From an uncultured Lachnospiraceae bacterium (GTDB lineage: Bacteria > Bacillota > Clostridia > Lachnospirales > Lachnospiraceae): a DNA stretch of 6,171 nt. A program made the position numbers and the translations under genes. The DNA lies in NCBI GenBank assembly GCA_945827765.1, contig CALZPS010000100.1, positions 1-6,171 on the forward strand, given 5' to 3'. The stretch's first letter is position 1; the number at the start of each line of letters is the position of its first letter. Below the pieces are notes generated by a model. That model was not told where the DNA came from. It was given only the letters and a program-made list of their open reading frames with translations, and searched no databases. Of the stretch, positions 1 to 5,830 are shown piece by piece.

Positions 1-443
1 TCCCAGATTGCTCCGACTAAATCATTCTCATAACTGATAGAACCACTTTTTTCCCCGGCGATTTTTTCAAATTCTTTGCCTTCTTCTGTCCCTGCCGTGC
101 GTCCGTCAAAGCCGATTACTCCCCCTTCACACAGCTCGTTTCTCAAAAAATCATTGATTTCAGGCACACCTTCTTCACCGCTTTTCATCAGGGTTATGCC
201 TGTTCCTTCAAGCTGTGCTGCCGCCTGCAGGAAGTATCTTCCGTCTGTCCAAAAATAAGCTTTATCACGCATTACAACTGCGGTGCCCGCCGAGCCGGTG
301 AATCCGGTCAAAAATGCCCTCGCTTTAAAATGTTCCCCCACATATTCACTTTGATGATAATCCGCAGTCGGCACAATATAAGCATTTATTCCCTGCTCAC
401 ACATCAATGCCTGCAATGCGGAAATTCTTTCTGTCACCTTCAT
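1..443 (-). CDS. Xaa-Pro aminopeptidase (aminopeptidase P family), N-terminal part, cut by window edge
   Basis: This open frame starts at ATG 443-441 and runs off the left edge after 147 codons, so only the N-terminal part is visible. The translation begins MKVTERISALQALMCEQGIN and contains the hallmarks of a creatinase/prolidase N-terminal domain: AYIVPTADYHQSEY (about residues 21-34), FLTGFTGSAGTAVV (about 44-57) and FWTDGRYFLQAAAQL (about 64-78). In this family (peptidase M24B) that domain precedes the dimetal catalytic pita-bread domain, which would lie outside the window. The expected role is cytoplasmic release of an N-terminal residue from peptides with proline in second position. A good Shine-Dalgarno, AGGAG at 458-454, sits 10 nt before the ATG. 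The gene follows oadA by 68 bp in the same direction, with a hairpin between them, and has no obvious metabolic link to the decarboxylase genes. The family call is firm. Whether it is the short PepP or the longer ~590-residue three-domain form cannot be told here. Confidence 0.9.
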   Translation of the reverse strand, partial: MKVTERISALQALMCEQGINAYIVPTADYHQSEYVGEHFKARAFLTGFTGSAGTAVVMRDKAYFWTDGRYFLQAAAQLEGTGITLMKSGEEGVPEINDFLRNELCEGGVIGFDGRTAGTEEGKEFEKIAGEKSGSISYENDLVGAIW

Positions 444-453
444 GGTCTGTATT

Positions 454-458
454 CTCCT
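454..458 (-). promoter_or_regulatory. Ribosome-binding site of the aminopeptidase gene
   Basis: AGGAG on the minus strand lies 10 nt before ATG 443-441 and fixes the start of the truncated aminopeptidase frame. It lies just beyond the T-rich tail of the upstream hairpin, so a transcript ended by that hairpin would exclude it. Confidence 0.7.
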
Positions 459-460
459 AT

Positions 461-504
461 CTCAAAAATAAGTTAGCGGCAGAGAAAAGAATCTCTGCCG
501 CCAA
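461..504 (-). terminator. Hairpin with U-rich tail downstream of oadA (probable full or partial terminator)
   Basis: On the minus strand, positions 504-492 pair with 485-473 in a 13-bp stem with a single G-U pair. The core GCGGCAGAGA pairs with TCTCTGCCGC, and the six-base loop is TTCTTT. The tail CTTATTTTTGAG follows at 472-461. The stem starts 7 nt after the oadA stop codon, which is the expected place for an intrinsic terminator of the operon. The U-tract is short and interrupted, and the next start codon is only 29 nt beyond the stem, so readthrough or a role as a 3'-end-stabilising or processing structure is possible. Confidence 0.7.
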
Positions 505-510
505 GAACTC

Positions 511-516
511 ATTATA
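511..516 (-). promoter_or_regulatory. Possible -10 box for the aminopeptidase gene, overlapping the oadA stop codon
   Basis: The minus strand reads TATAAT at 516-511, a perfect -10 hexamer that includes the oadA TAA stop. Transcription would begin near 504, at the base of the hairpin. The hexamer at a 17-bp distance is TACGGA, a poor -35, and no extended -10 TG is present. The match may be chance arising from the codons GTA-TAA. It is listed because no other promoter for the aminopeptidase is visible in the gap. Confidence 0.2.
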
Positions 517-1927
517 CCGGATATGCCCCATTTTCCGTATCTGCTACTGTTGCATCCACTTTTGTCTGCTGTGCATCACGGTACTTGAAGTAATCCATTG
601 CAACCTGCGGGAACAATGCGTAAGATAATACATCTTCATCCTGCTGTATATACTGCGCACACTCTTTGCGGAGTGTATCCAGCTCATTATCAATCAAATC
701 AGCCGGACGACAGGTAATGATTTCAGCATCTTCGCCGATAACCTTTTTCTGAACTTCCGGGTTAAATGGTTTCACAGTTGCGCCATATTTTCCGGACAGG
801 ATGTCTTTTGTTTCTTTTGTTGCCATCTTATAACGCTCGCCCATCAATACGTTAAATACAGCCTGTGTACCAACAATCTGGGAAGACGGAGTAACAAGCG
901 GCGGCTCGCCAAGGTCTTTACGCACACGCGGAACCTCTTCCAATACATCATAGAACTTGTCCGCTGCACCCTGCTCTGCAAGCTGAGATGTCAGGTTGGA
1001 CAACATACCACCCGGCACCTGATATAACAATGTCTTGATATTTACGCCCATATTCTTCGGATTGAGCAGACCGCTTTCCAGTGCCTCATCACGAATCGGG
1101 CGGAAATAATCTGCAATCTCAGACAGAAGTGTCTGATCCAGCCCGGTATCATATGGAGTACCTTTGAAAGTCTCAACCATAACTTCCGTAGCAGGCTGAG
1201 AAGTTCCCAGTGCAAATGGGGAAATGGCCGTATCAATGATATCGGCACCTGCCTCAACAGACTTCAGATAGGTCATGGAAGCCACACCGGAAGTATAGTG
1301 GGTATGCATCTCTATCGGGATACTAACCGCCTCTTTCAATGCGGTAACCAAATCAGTTGCCTGATACGGGCAAAGCAGACCAGCCATATCCTTTACACAG
1401 ATGGAACTTGCGCCCATATCTTCGATTCTCTTTGCCAAGTCCATCCAGTATTCCATAGTATATGCCTCACCCAAAGTATAAGACATTGCCACCTGTGCAT
1501 GTGCACCCTCTTTGTTGGCAGCAGACACTGCGGTCTGAAGGTTACGCATATCGTTCAGGCAGTCAAAAATACGGATGATATCAATACCGTTTGCCACAGA
1601 TTTCTGCACAAAATACTCTACCACATCATCTGCATACGGACGATATCCAAGGATATTCTGTCCGCGGAACAGCATCTGCAATTTTGTGTTTTTGAATCCG
1701 TCACGGAATTTACGAAGTCTCTCCCATGGATCCTCTTTCAGGAAACGCAAGGATGCATCAAATGTTGCACCGCCCCAGCATTCTACTGCATGGTAGCCGA
1801 CTTTATCCATCTTTTCCACGATAGGCATCATCTGTTCTGTTGTCATTCTGGTGGCAATCAAAGACTGATGCGCATCACGCAGGATAGTTTCTGTAATTTT
1901 TACTGGTTTTTTTACAATCTCTGCCAT
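512..1927 (-). CDS. oadA: Oxaloacetate decarboxylase alpha / pyruvate carboxylase subunit B-type carboxyltransferase, lacking a biotin domain
   Basis: This 471-residue protein should transfer carboxyl groups between oxaloacetate/pyruvate and biotin in the cytoplasm. The N-terminal TIM-barrel is of the DRE-TIM (HMG-CoA lyase-like) class. It carries ETILRDAHQSL, with the metal-ligand Asp at residue 18. CVKDMAG at 177-183 holds the lysine (K179) that is carbamylated in this family, and MHTHYTSG at 207-214 supplies the metal-binding His208 and His210. The region from about 290 to 450 (NPKNMG, YQVPGGMLSNL, VTPSSQIVGTQAVFNV) is the conserved PYC/OADA C-terminal domain. Klebsiella-type OadA is about 595 residues and ends in a linker and biotin domain. 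This protein stops before that, at ENGAYPV, like the 5S subunit of propionibacterial transcarboxylase. The separate carrier encoded two genes upstream supplies the biotin. The start is set by GGAGG at 1940-1936, 8 nt before ATG, and 17 bp separate it from the beta-subunit stop. Reaction class is secure; net direction in vivo is inferred. Confidence 0.93.
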   Translation of the reverse strand: MAEIVKKPVKITETILRDAHQSLIATRMTTEQMMPIVEKMDKVGYHAVECWGGATFDASLRFLKEDPWERLRKFRDGFKNTKLQMLFRGQNILGYRPYADDVVEYFVQKSVANGIDIIRIFDCLNDMRNLQTAVSAANKEGAHAQVAMSYTLGEAYTMEYWMDLAKRIEDMGASSICVKDMAGLLCPYQATDLVTALKEAVSIPIEMHTHYTSGVASMTYLKSVEAGADIIDTAISPFALGTSQPATEVMVETFKGTPYDTGLDQTLLSEIADYFRPIRDEALESGLLNPKNMGVNIKTLLYQVPGGMLSNLTSQLAEQGAADKFYDVLEEVPRVRKDLGEPPLVTPSSQIVGTQAVFNVLMGERYKMATKETKDILSGKYGATVKPFNPEVQKKVIGEDAEIITCRPADLIDNELDTLRKECAQYIQQDEDVLSYALFPQVAMDYFKYRDAQQTKVDATVADTENGAYPV

Positions 1928-1944
1928 TTATTTATCCTCCATTT

Positions 1945-3096
1945 TTACTTTACACCAAATATAGCCATAAAGGTTCCGGCCGCCACCGCGGTACCGATAA
2001 CGCCTGCTACGTTCGGTCCCATTGCATGCATCAGCAGGAAGTTGGTCGGATCTGCCTCCGCGCCGACTTTCTGTGAAACTCTGGCTGCCATCGGAACTGC
2101 CGATACACCGGCCGAACCAATCAGCGGATTTACCTTGCCGCCTGTAGCCTTGCACATAAGCTTACCGAATAATACACCGGCAGCAGTACCAAATGCAAAG
2201 GCAATCAGTCCCAGTGCTACGATTTTCAAGGTATCCCAGTTCAAAAACGCTTCTGCACTCGTGGTTGCACCTACGGAAGTACCCAGCAGGATAACAACGA
2301 TATACATCAATGCATTGGATGCCGTATCTGTCAGCTGTCTTACCACGCCACACTCTTTGAACAGGTTACCGAGCATCAGCATTCCTACCAATGGTGCTGT
2401 TGTCGGAAGAATCATACACACAACAATCGTAACTACGATTGGGAAGAGTATACGCTCAAGTTTGGAAACCGGACGAAGCTGTTCCATTTTGATCTTACGC
2501 TCTTCTTCAGTTGTCAAAAGTTTCATAATCGGCGGCTGGATTATCGGCACCAGTGCCATATAAGAATATGCTGCCACGGCAATCGGTCCCATCAATCCTG
2601 TCTGGGATAATTTTCCTGCCAGAAAGATAGATGTCGGGCCGTCTGCTCCGCCTATGATAGAGATGGCAGCAGCCGCTTTGTCAGAGAATCCCATCGCCAT
2701 TGCACCCAAATATGCGGCAAAAATACCAAACTGTGCCGACGCACCAAGAAGAAAGCTCTTTGGATTGGCAATCAATGGACCAAAGTCAGTCATCGCACCT
2801 ACTCCAAGGAAAATCAAAGAAGGAAGAATCGACCACTCGTCCAAAATATAAAAGTAATAAAGAAGTCCGCCGGTTCCATTCGCGGCATCCTCTGCATGCA
2901 GCATAATATCCGGATAGATATTTACAAGCAGCATACCAAATGCAATTGGAACAAGCAAAAGCGGTTCAAAGCCAAACCGGATTGCTAAAAACAGGAAAAA
3001 ACATGCAACAGCAATCATAATCAGGTTTCCGACAGTCAGGTTCAGAAACGCGGTCTGCTGGATGAGGTTTCCTAATGTATTTGAAATGTATTCCAT
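1945..3096 (-). CDS. oadB: Sodium-pumping decarboxylase beta subunit (OadB/GcdB/MmdB family)
   Basis: This 383-residue integral membrane protein decarboxylates carboxybiotin and couples CO2 release to Na+ export. It is highly hydrophobic with many predicted membrane segments, for example residues 22-60, 91-135, 165-190, 217-243, 262-280 and 290-312. The signature loop [12 protein letters not shown] at 147-158 contains the essential aspartate D152, followed by [16 protein letters not shown] at 177-192. The second re-entrant region, [18 protein letters not shown] at 323-340, supplies residues that by motif match the Asn, Gly, Ser and Arg studied in Klebsiella OadB (here N323, G327, S332, R339), and Y179 matches the key tyrosine. 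All are intact, so the pump should be active. Its length suits the shorter GcdB/MmdB group (about 375-390) rather than the about 430-residue enterobacterial OadB. AGGAGG at 3110-3105 lies 8 nt before ATG, and the gene starts 20 bp after the biotin carrier. The beta subunit alone does not reveal which acid is decarboxylated. Confidence 0.95.
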   Translation of the reverse strand: MEYISNTLGNLIQQTAFLNLTVGNLIMIAVACFFLFLAIRFGFEPLLLVPIAFGMLLVNIYPDIMLHAEDAANGTGGLLYYFYILDEWSILPSLIFLGVGAMTDFGPLIANPKSFLLGASAQFGIFAAYLGAMAMGFSDKAAAAISIIGGADGPTSIFLAGKLSQTGLMGPIAVAAYSYMALVPIIQPPIMKLLTTEEERKIKMEQLRPVSKLERILFPIVVTIVVCMILPTTAPLVGMLMLGNLFKECGVVRQLTDTASNALMYIVVILLGTSVGATTSAEAFLNWDTLKIVALGLIAFAFGTAAGVLFGKLMCKATGGKVNPLIGSAGVSAVPMAARVSQKVGAEADPTNFLLMHAMGPNVAGVIGTAVAAGTFMAIFGVK

Positions 3097-3104
3097 TTGT
3101 CAAA

Positions 3105-3110
3105 CCTCCT
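3105..3110 (-). promoter_or_regulatory. Strong ribosome-binding site of the beta subunit
   Basis: A complete AGGAGG lies 8 nt before ATG 3096-3094 in the 20-bp gap after the biotin carrier stop codon. It is the strongest type of site in the operon and sets the start of this membrane protein. Confidence 0.75.
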
Positions 3111-3116
3111 GGTAAA

Positions 3117-3497
3117 CTAGTTTAATGTAGCCAGAACTGCTCCTGCTTCAATAGCATCGCCGACCGCCACATCAATACTTGCAACTGTTCCTGCCTCAGG
3201 AGCAACAACCGGGATTTCCATCTTCATTGCCTCGATGATAACCACAGCATCGCCGGCCTGTACACTCTGTCCCACGCTTGCTTCAATTTTGAATACTTTA
3301 CCTGCCGCACCTGCTTTTACTTCAATACTGCCTGCGCCTGCCGCTGCTTTCGGAGCTGCTGCCGGAGCCGGTGCTGCCACAGGAGCTGCTGCCGGAATCG
3401 GAGCTGCTGCTCTTGCAGCCGGTGCTGCGCCCGCACCTTTCTCTTCTACTGTCACGTCATATACATTTCCGTTTACTGTAATGGTATAATTTTTCAT
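3117..3497 (-). CDS. Biotin carboxyl carrier protein of a sodium-pump decarboxylase / transcarboxylase
   Basis: This 126-residue acyl-carrier-like protein should bear covalent biotin and shuttle the carboxyl group between the carboxyltransferases and the membrane beta subunit. Residues 1-20 (MKNYTITVNGNVYDVTVEEK) form the short N-terminal strand region typical of MmdC/GcdC and transcarboxylase 1.3S. Residues 21-56 are an Ala/Pro-rich flexible linker. The rest, about residues 58-126, is a biotinyl domain with EAMKMEIPV at 89-97. K92 is the biotinylated lysine, 34 residues from the C-terminus, as expected for the family. It is the only biotin domain encoded in the window, and both carboxyltransferases here lack one. 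No biotin ligase or biotin carboxylase is present, so biotinylation depends on a BirA encoded elsewhere. AGGAGG at 3511-3506 sits 8 nt before the ATG, in the 15-bp gap after the OadG-like gene. Confidence 0.95.
   Translation of the reverse strand: MKNYTITVNGNVYDVTVEEKGAGAAPAARAAAPIPAAAPVAAPAPAAAPKAAAGAGSIEVKAGAAGKVFKIEASVGQSVQAGDAVVIIEAMKMEIPVVAPEAGTVASIDVAVGDAIEAGAVLATLN
3330..3437 (-). repeat. Low-complexity Ala/Pro linker coding tract in the biotin carrier
   Basis: This GC-rich tract of GCN and CCN codons encodes the flexible linker, residues 21-56, of the biotin carrier. A 14-bp word, TGCTGCCGGAGCCG on the plus strand at 3357-3370, recurs in the same orientation at 3666-3679 in the linker of the neighbouring OadG-like gene. 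The resemblance fits similar amino-acid composition, though the repeated words could allow slippage or recombination. Confidence 0.6.
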
Positions 3498-3505
3498 TTT
3501 TCCTT

Positions 3506-3511
3506 CCTCCT
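3506..3511 (-). promoter_or_regulatory. Strong ribosome-binding site of the biotin carrier
   Basis: AGGAGG lies 8 nt before ATG 3497-3495 and ends one base before the stop codon of the preceding OadG-like gene. This arrangement favours efficient re-initiation and high carrier output. Confidence 0.75.
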
Positions 3512-3512
3512 G

Positions 3513-4307
3513 TTAATTCCATCTGTTGGATTTTCTTCTCTTTATAGAACGAACGATGAAACCGTCCGTTGATGTTCCTTCCGCTGCCGCAATGGCTGCC
3601 GCAATGACTGCCACAAGTTCTGCGTCATTTGCTGCCGCAGATGCCGCTGCCGGTGCCGGCACTTTTGCTGCCGGAGCCGCCGGTTTTGCCGGTGCTGCCG
3701 CCGGAGCTTTCGTTTCTTTGTTCTTGCCGCCCTTGAATTTCTTTTCAATCGCAGGAATAAAACCAAACAAGGAAATAATAAATGAAATGAAAATCAATAC
3801 TACAAATACGGTTCCCATTCCCAGAACAGTGTTTAGCCCTGCTTTTGTCAGGATTTCTGAAAGCTCATAATTTGCATTAAATGTGATGCTCTCCATATAA
3901 GATTTTTCGTTAAAGGCAAATTCAATCGTTCCGGAGCGGGTTTCGCCTTCAAAATCTGCAATCAACTTCACACCGTCACTGGTCACTTCGGTATTTGTCC
4001 AGTTGAAATCTACCAGTGTACCACACTCATTTTTATTTGCCTGCCATGCTTCCCACATACCGCGGAACGCATCAGCTTCTAACTTGAGACCGGTGTTGAA
4101 CATAATTGTATCAATCGAAAAATCATTCATATTGTATATTTCGTTCAGAGTATCTTCCGATTCGCCCTCAAAAACACTCATGACCATCATTGCCTGCTGC
4201 TGCAGGGCAGCCTCATCGTATGTCGCCGCCTCCTTCGCACTTCCGCAGCCGGCAAGACTGAGCACGAGAATCAGGACGAGTCCTAATAAGCTGATTTTTT
4301 TCTTCAC
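3513..4307 (-). CDS. Lipoprotein-type OadG/delta-like membrane anchor subunit of the decarboxylase complex
   Basis: This 264-residue protein appears to be a fusion. Residues 1-20 are a signal peptide (MKKK, then a hydrophobic core) ending in the lipobox LAG-C, so C21 should be lipidated. Residues 22 to about 155 form an extracytoplasmic domain (conserved-looking blocks MMVMSVFEGESEDTLNEIYN and GTLVDFNWTNTEVTSDGVKL). It resembles the DUF3887-type domain of Firmicute lipoproteins, a family call made from memory. A membrane segment follows at about 160-185. Then comes a basic stretch, an Ala/Pro linker (200-222), and a C-terminal cytoplasmic piece, AELVAVIAAAIAAAEG, ending FIVRSIKRRKSNRWN. That tail matches the C-terminal segment of methylmalonyl-CoA decarboxylase delta and the small epsilon subunits, which assemble and stabilise the complex. 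The start is GTG at 4307-4305, needed to include the whole signal peptide, with AGGTGA 6 nt upstream. It lies 14 bp after the carboxyltransferase stop. The role as assembly anchor is well supported; the task of the outer domain is unknown. Confidence 0.85.
   Translation of the reverse strand: MKKKISLLGLVLILVLSLAGCGSAKEAATYDEAALQQQAMMVMSVFEGESEDTLNEIYNMNDFSIDTIMFNTGLKLEADAFRGMWEAWQANKNECGTLVDFNWTNTEVTSDGVKLIADFEGETRSGTIEFAFNEKSYMESITFNANYELSEILTKAGLNTVLGMGTVFVVLIFISFIISLFGFIPAIEKKFKGGKNKETKAPAAAPAKPAAPAAKVPAPAAASAAANDAELVAVIAAAIAAAEGTSTDGFIVRSIKRRKSNRWN
3630..3710 (-). repeat. Low-complexity Ala/Pro linker coding tract in the OadG-like gene
   Basis: A GC-rich tract encodes residues 200-226, made almost wholly of alanine and proline with a few lysines. 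It links the membrane helix to the conserved C-terminal helix. It shares a 14-bp identical word with the biotin-carrier linker (3666-3679 here, 3357-3370 there). Confidence 0.6.
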
Positions 4308-4313
4308 TTCGCC

Positions 4314-4319
4314 TCACCT
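4314..4319 (-). promoter_or_regulatory. Ribosome-binding site supporting a GTG start
   Basis: AGGTGA on the minus strand lies 6 nt before GTG 4307-4305. It supports this non-ATG start for the OadG-like lipoprotein. The next in-frame Met is residue 40 and would remove the signal peptide and lipobox. Confidence 0.7.
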
Positions 4320-4321
4320 CA

Positions 4322-5758
4322 CTAAACCGTACCATGTTTCTTGTCCGGCCGGTTTTCTCTCTTCGTGAACAGCATCTCAAATGCGCCGATCACATATTTT
4401 CTTGTGTCTGCCGGTTCGATGATTGCATCAACATAACCTCTTCTGGCTGCAGACATTGGGCTGGACTGCAGTGCTTTATACTCTGCCGCCTTCTCCTTTA
4501 TCGTCTCCGCATCGGAGTCCGCATACATAATCTTCGCTGCCGCATTGGCATCCATCATGCCGATTTCTGCGCCGGGCCATGCATAAACCATATCAGCGCC
4601 GAGAGACTTGCTGTTCATCGCAACATACGCGCTGCCATATGCCTTGCCGACGATCACATTTACTTTTGCCACAGTCGCATTTGCAAATGCATAGGTCATC
4701 TTTGCCACGCATCTTGCCATATCCTTCTCAGATTCTTTTGTCGCCTCATATCCGGTTACATTTGTAAGTGTCAGGATTGGGATATTGAATGCATCACAGA
4801 AATTGATGAAATCTGCTGCTTTCTTACATCCGTCAACTGTCAGGACAGTTTTCAGTTCTTCCACGCCGCCATCTACATCATAGATTTTGGAGCGGTTTGC
4901 AATAGCTCCCACCGTCATACCATTCAAACGGATCAGGCCTGTCACCATTTCTTTGCCATAATTTTTCTTTGTCTCAAAAAATGCATTGTCATCAGATATT
5001 GTCGCCAATGCAATACCTGTATCCTCTGCTGCATTTGCCAAATCTGCACATACACGATTCAAATCATCCATGCATTCAGAGTAAGACATATCATCTTCGT
5101 TATTTGCCGGCAGAATGCAGACCAGAGAACGGATCTGAGAAAGAATCTCATCCTCGCTGCCGATAACATCAACCAGCCCTGCCGTTTCACTCTGATACTG
5201 TGCGTTGGAAGTATCACACTTGGAAATCTCATTTCCATCCAGAGCATTTGGAGAATTTACAAACAGTTTTCCCTGCTTGCTCTCCATAAAGGTAAAGTCT
5301 GTAAGTCCCGGAATCACTGCCAGTCCACCGCCGCACATTCCAAAAATCGCTGTAATCTGCGGAATCACACCGGAAGCGAGTGCCTGTTTCTGATACAAGC
5401 TGCCAAAAGCCTCTAAGGCATCTGTTGCCTCCTGCAGTCTGAGTCCTGCACAGTCAACCAATCCGATGACCGGTGCTCCCATCTTCATAGCCATATCATA
5501 GATGTTTGCAATCTTCTTCGCATGCATCTCGCCGACTGCACCTTTCAATACGGTCGCATCCTGGCTGTAAACATACACAAGATTTCCATCAATCACTCCA
5601 TATCCGGTAATTACACCGTCGGACGGAGTATCCGTTGCCTGCAAGTTGAAATCTGTATTTCTTGCGGTAACTGCACCGCCAATTTCAACAAAGCTGCCCG
5701 CATCAAGCAGTGTGGCAATTCTTCTGCCTGCCGGGTTTCCAGTTGCATTGTAGCTCAT
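4322..5758 (-). CDS. Acyl-CoA carboxylase-type carboxyltransferase subunit (MmdA / transcarboxylase 12S-like), divergent
   Basis: From ATG 5758 the protein is 478 residues; numbering below is from this start. It is a two-domain (crotonase-fold) carboxyltransferase that should move carboxyl groups between an acyl-CoA and carrier-bound biotin. The N-domain shows LLDAGSFVEIGG (about 17-28), SDGVITGYGVIDG (46-58), VYSQDATVLKGAVGEMHAKKI (63-83) and an FGMCGGGLAVIPGLTDFTFM stretch (about 139-158). The C-domain shows VIVGKAYGSAYVAMNSKSLGADMVYAWPGAEIGMM (about 369-402). It lacks roughly 30 N-terminal residues found in MmdA. DCAGLRLQEA (102-111) replaces the usual SGGARIQEG, and TNVTGYEATKESEKDMARCVAK (332-353) replaces the usual PGFLPG...QE...GIIRHGAK loop, so the acyl-CoA substrate is uncertain. 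It opens the operon, 14 bp ahead of the OadG-like gene. An upstream in-frame ATG at 5779 has no ribosome-binding site, whereas GGAGG lies 8 nt before 5758. Methylmalonyl-CoA is a guess by homology only. Confidence 0.88.
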   Translation of the reverse strand: MSYNATGNPAGRRIATLLDAGSFVEIGGAVTARNTDFNLQATDTPSDGVITGYGVIDGNLVYVYSQDATVLKGAVGEMHAKKIANIYDMAMKMGAPVIGLVDCAGLRLQEATDALEAFGSLYQKQALASGVIPQITAIFGMCGGGLAVIPGLTDFTFMESKQGKLFVNSPNALDGNEISKCDTSNAQYQSETAGLVDVIGSEDEILSQIRSLVCILPANNEDDMSYSECMDDLNRVCADLANAAEDTGIALATISDDNAFFETKKNYGKEMVTGLIRLNGMTVGAIANRSKIYDVDGGVEELKTVLTVDGCKKAADFINFCDAFNIPILTLTNVTGYEATKESEKDMARCVAKMTYAFANATVAKVNVIVGKAYGSAYVAMNSKSLGADMVYAWPGAEIGMMDANAAAKIMYADSDAETIKEKAAEYKALQSSPMSAARRGYVDAIIEPADTRKYVIGAFEMLFTKRENRPDKKHGTV

Positions 5759-5766
5759 CTTATAGC

Positions 5767-5771
5767 CCTCC
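5767..5771 (-). promoter_or_regulatory. Ribosome-binding site deciding the carboxyltransferase start
   Basis: GGAGG lies 8 nt before ATG 5758-5756. The two upstream in-frame ATGs (5779 and 5773) have only AT-rich sequence ahead of them, and the second overlaps this site, so translation should begin at 5758. Confidence 0.8.
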
Positions 5772-5814
5772 ATAAACATTTGTTATAAAAAATAAAACCA
5801 AAATTTTTGCCTAG

Positions 5815-5830
5815 TATAGTATAAACTATA
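5815..5830. promoter_or_regulatory. Inverted repeat overlapping the -10 box (candidate operator)
   Basis: On the minus strand TATAGT, a TTAT spacer and ACTATA form a perfect 6-bp inverted repeat that covers the -10 box of the operon promoter. Its place suits a repressor site. The region is AT-rich, so chance is possible, and AraC-type regulators more often bind direct repeats. Confidence 0.3.

Noticed and set aside
1298..2563. 421-residue plus-strand open frame antisense to oadA and oadB
   Set aside because: It crosses the boundary of two well-identified minus-strand genes, is rich in Cys and His with no recognisable domain, and has no convincing ribosome-binding site. It is a frame shadow.
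3526..3870. Plus-strand Ala-rich open frames opposite the OadG-like gene and biotin carrier
   Set aside because: These arise from the low-complexity GC-rich linker codons; alanine-rich frames appear on both strands of such tracts.
4334..5416. 360-residue plus-strand open frame antisense to the carboxyltransferase
   Set aside because: Its composition (Cys, His and Ile runs) is typical of the complement of a coding frame, and the minus-strand protein has clear family motifs over the same span.
4322..5758. Identity as glutaconyl-CoA decarboxylase alpha (GcdA)
   Set aside because: GcdA is about 587 residues and acts without an OadA-type partner. This protein is 478 residues and shows no glutaconate pathway neighbours in the window.
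512..5758. ATP-dependent acyl-CoA or pyruvate carboxylase operon
   Set aside because: No biotin carboxylase (ATP-grasp) gene is present, while a Na+-pumping beta subunit is, which points to decarboxylation or transcarboxylation.
5759..5779. Upstream in-frame ATGs (5779 and 5773) as the carboxyltransferase start
   Set aside because: There is only AT-rich sequence without a Shine-Dalgarno ahead of them, and the second overlaps the GGAGG that serves ATG 5758.
5780..5812. Terminator for the AraC gene or riboswitch in the operon leader
   Set aside because: The AT-rich stretch with AAAATTTT is self-complementary but gives no stable stem with a loop, and the leader of about 53 nt is too short for a known riboswitch.
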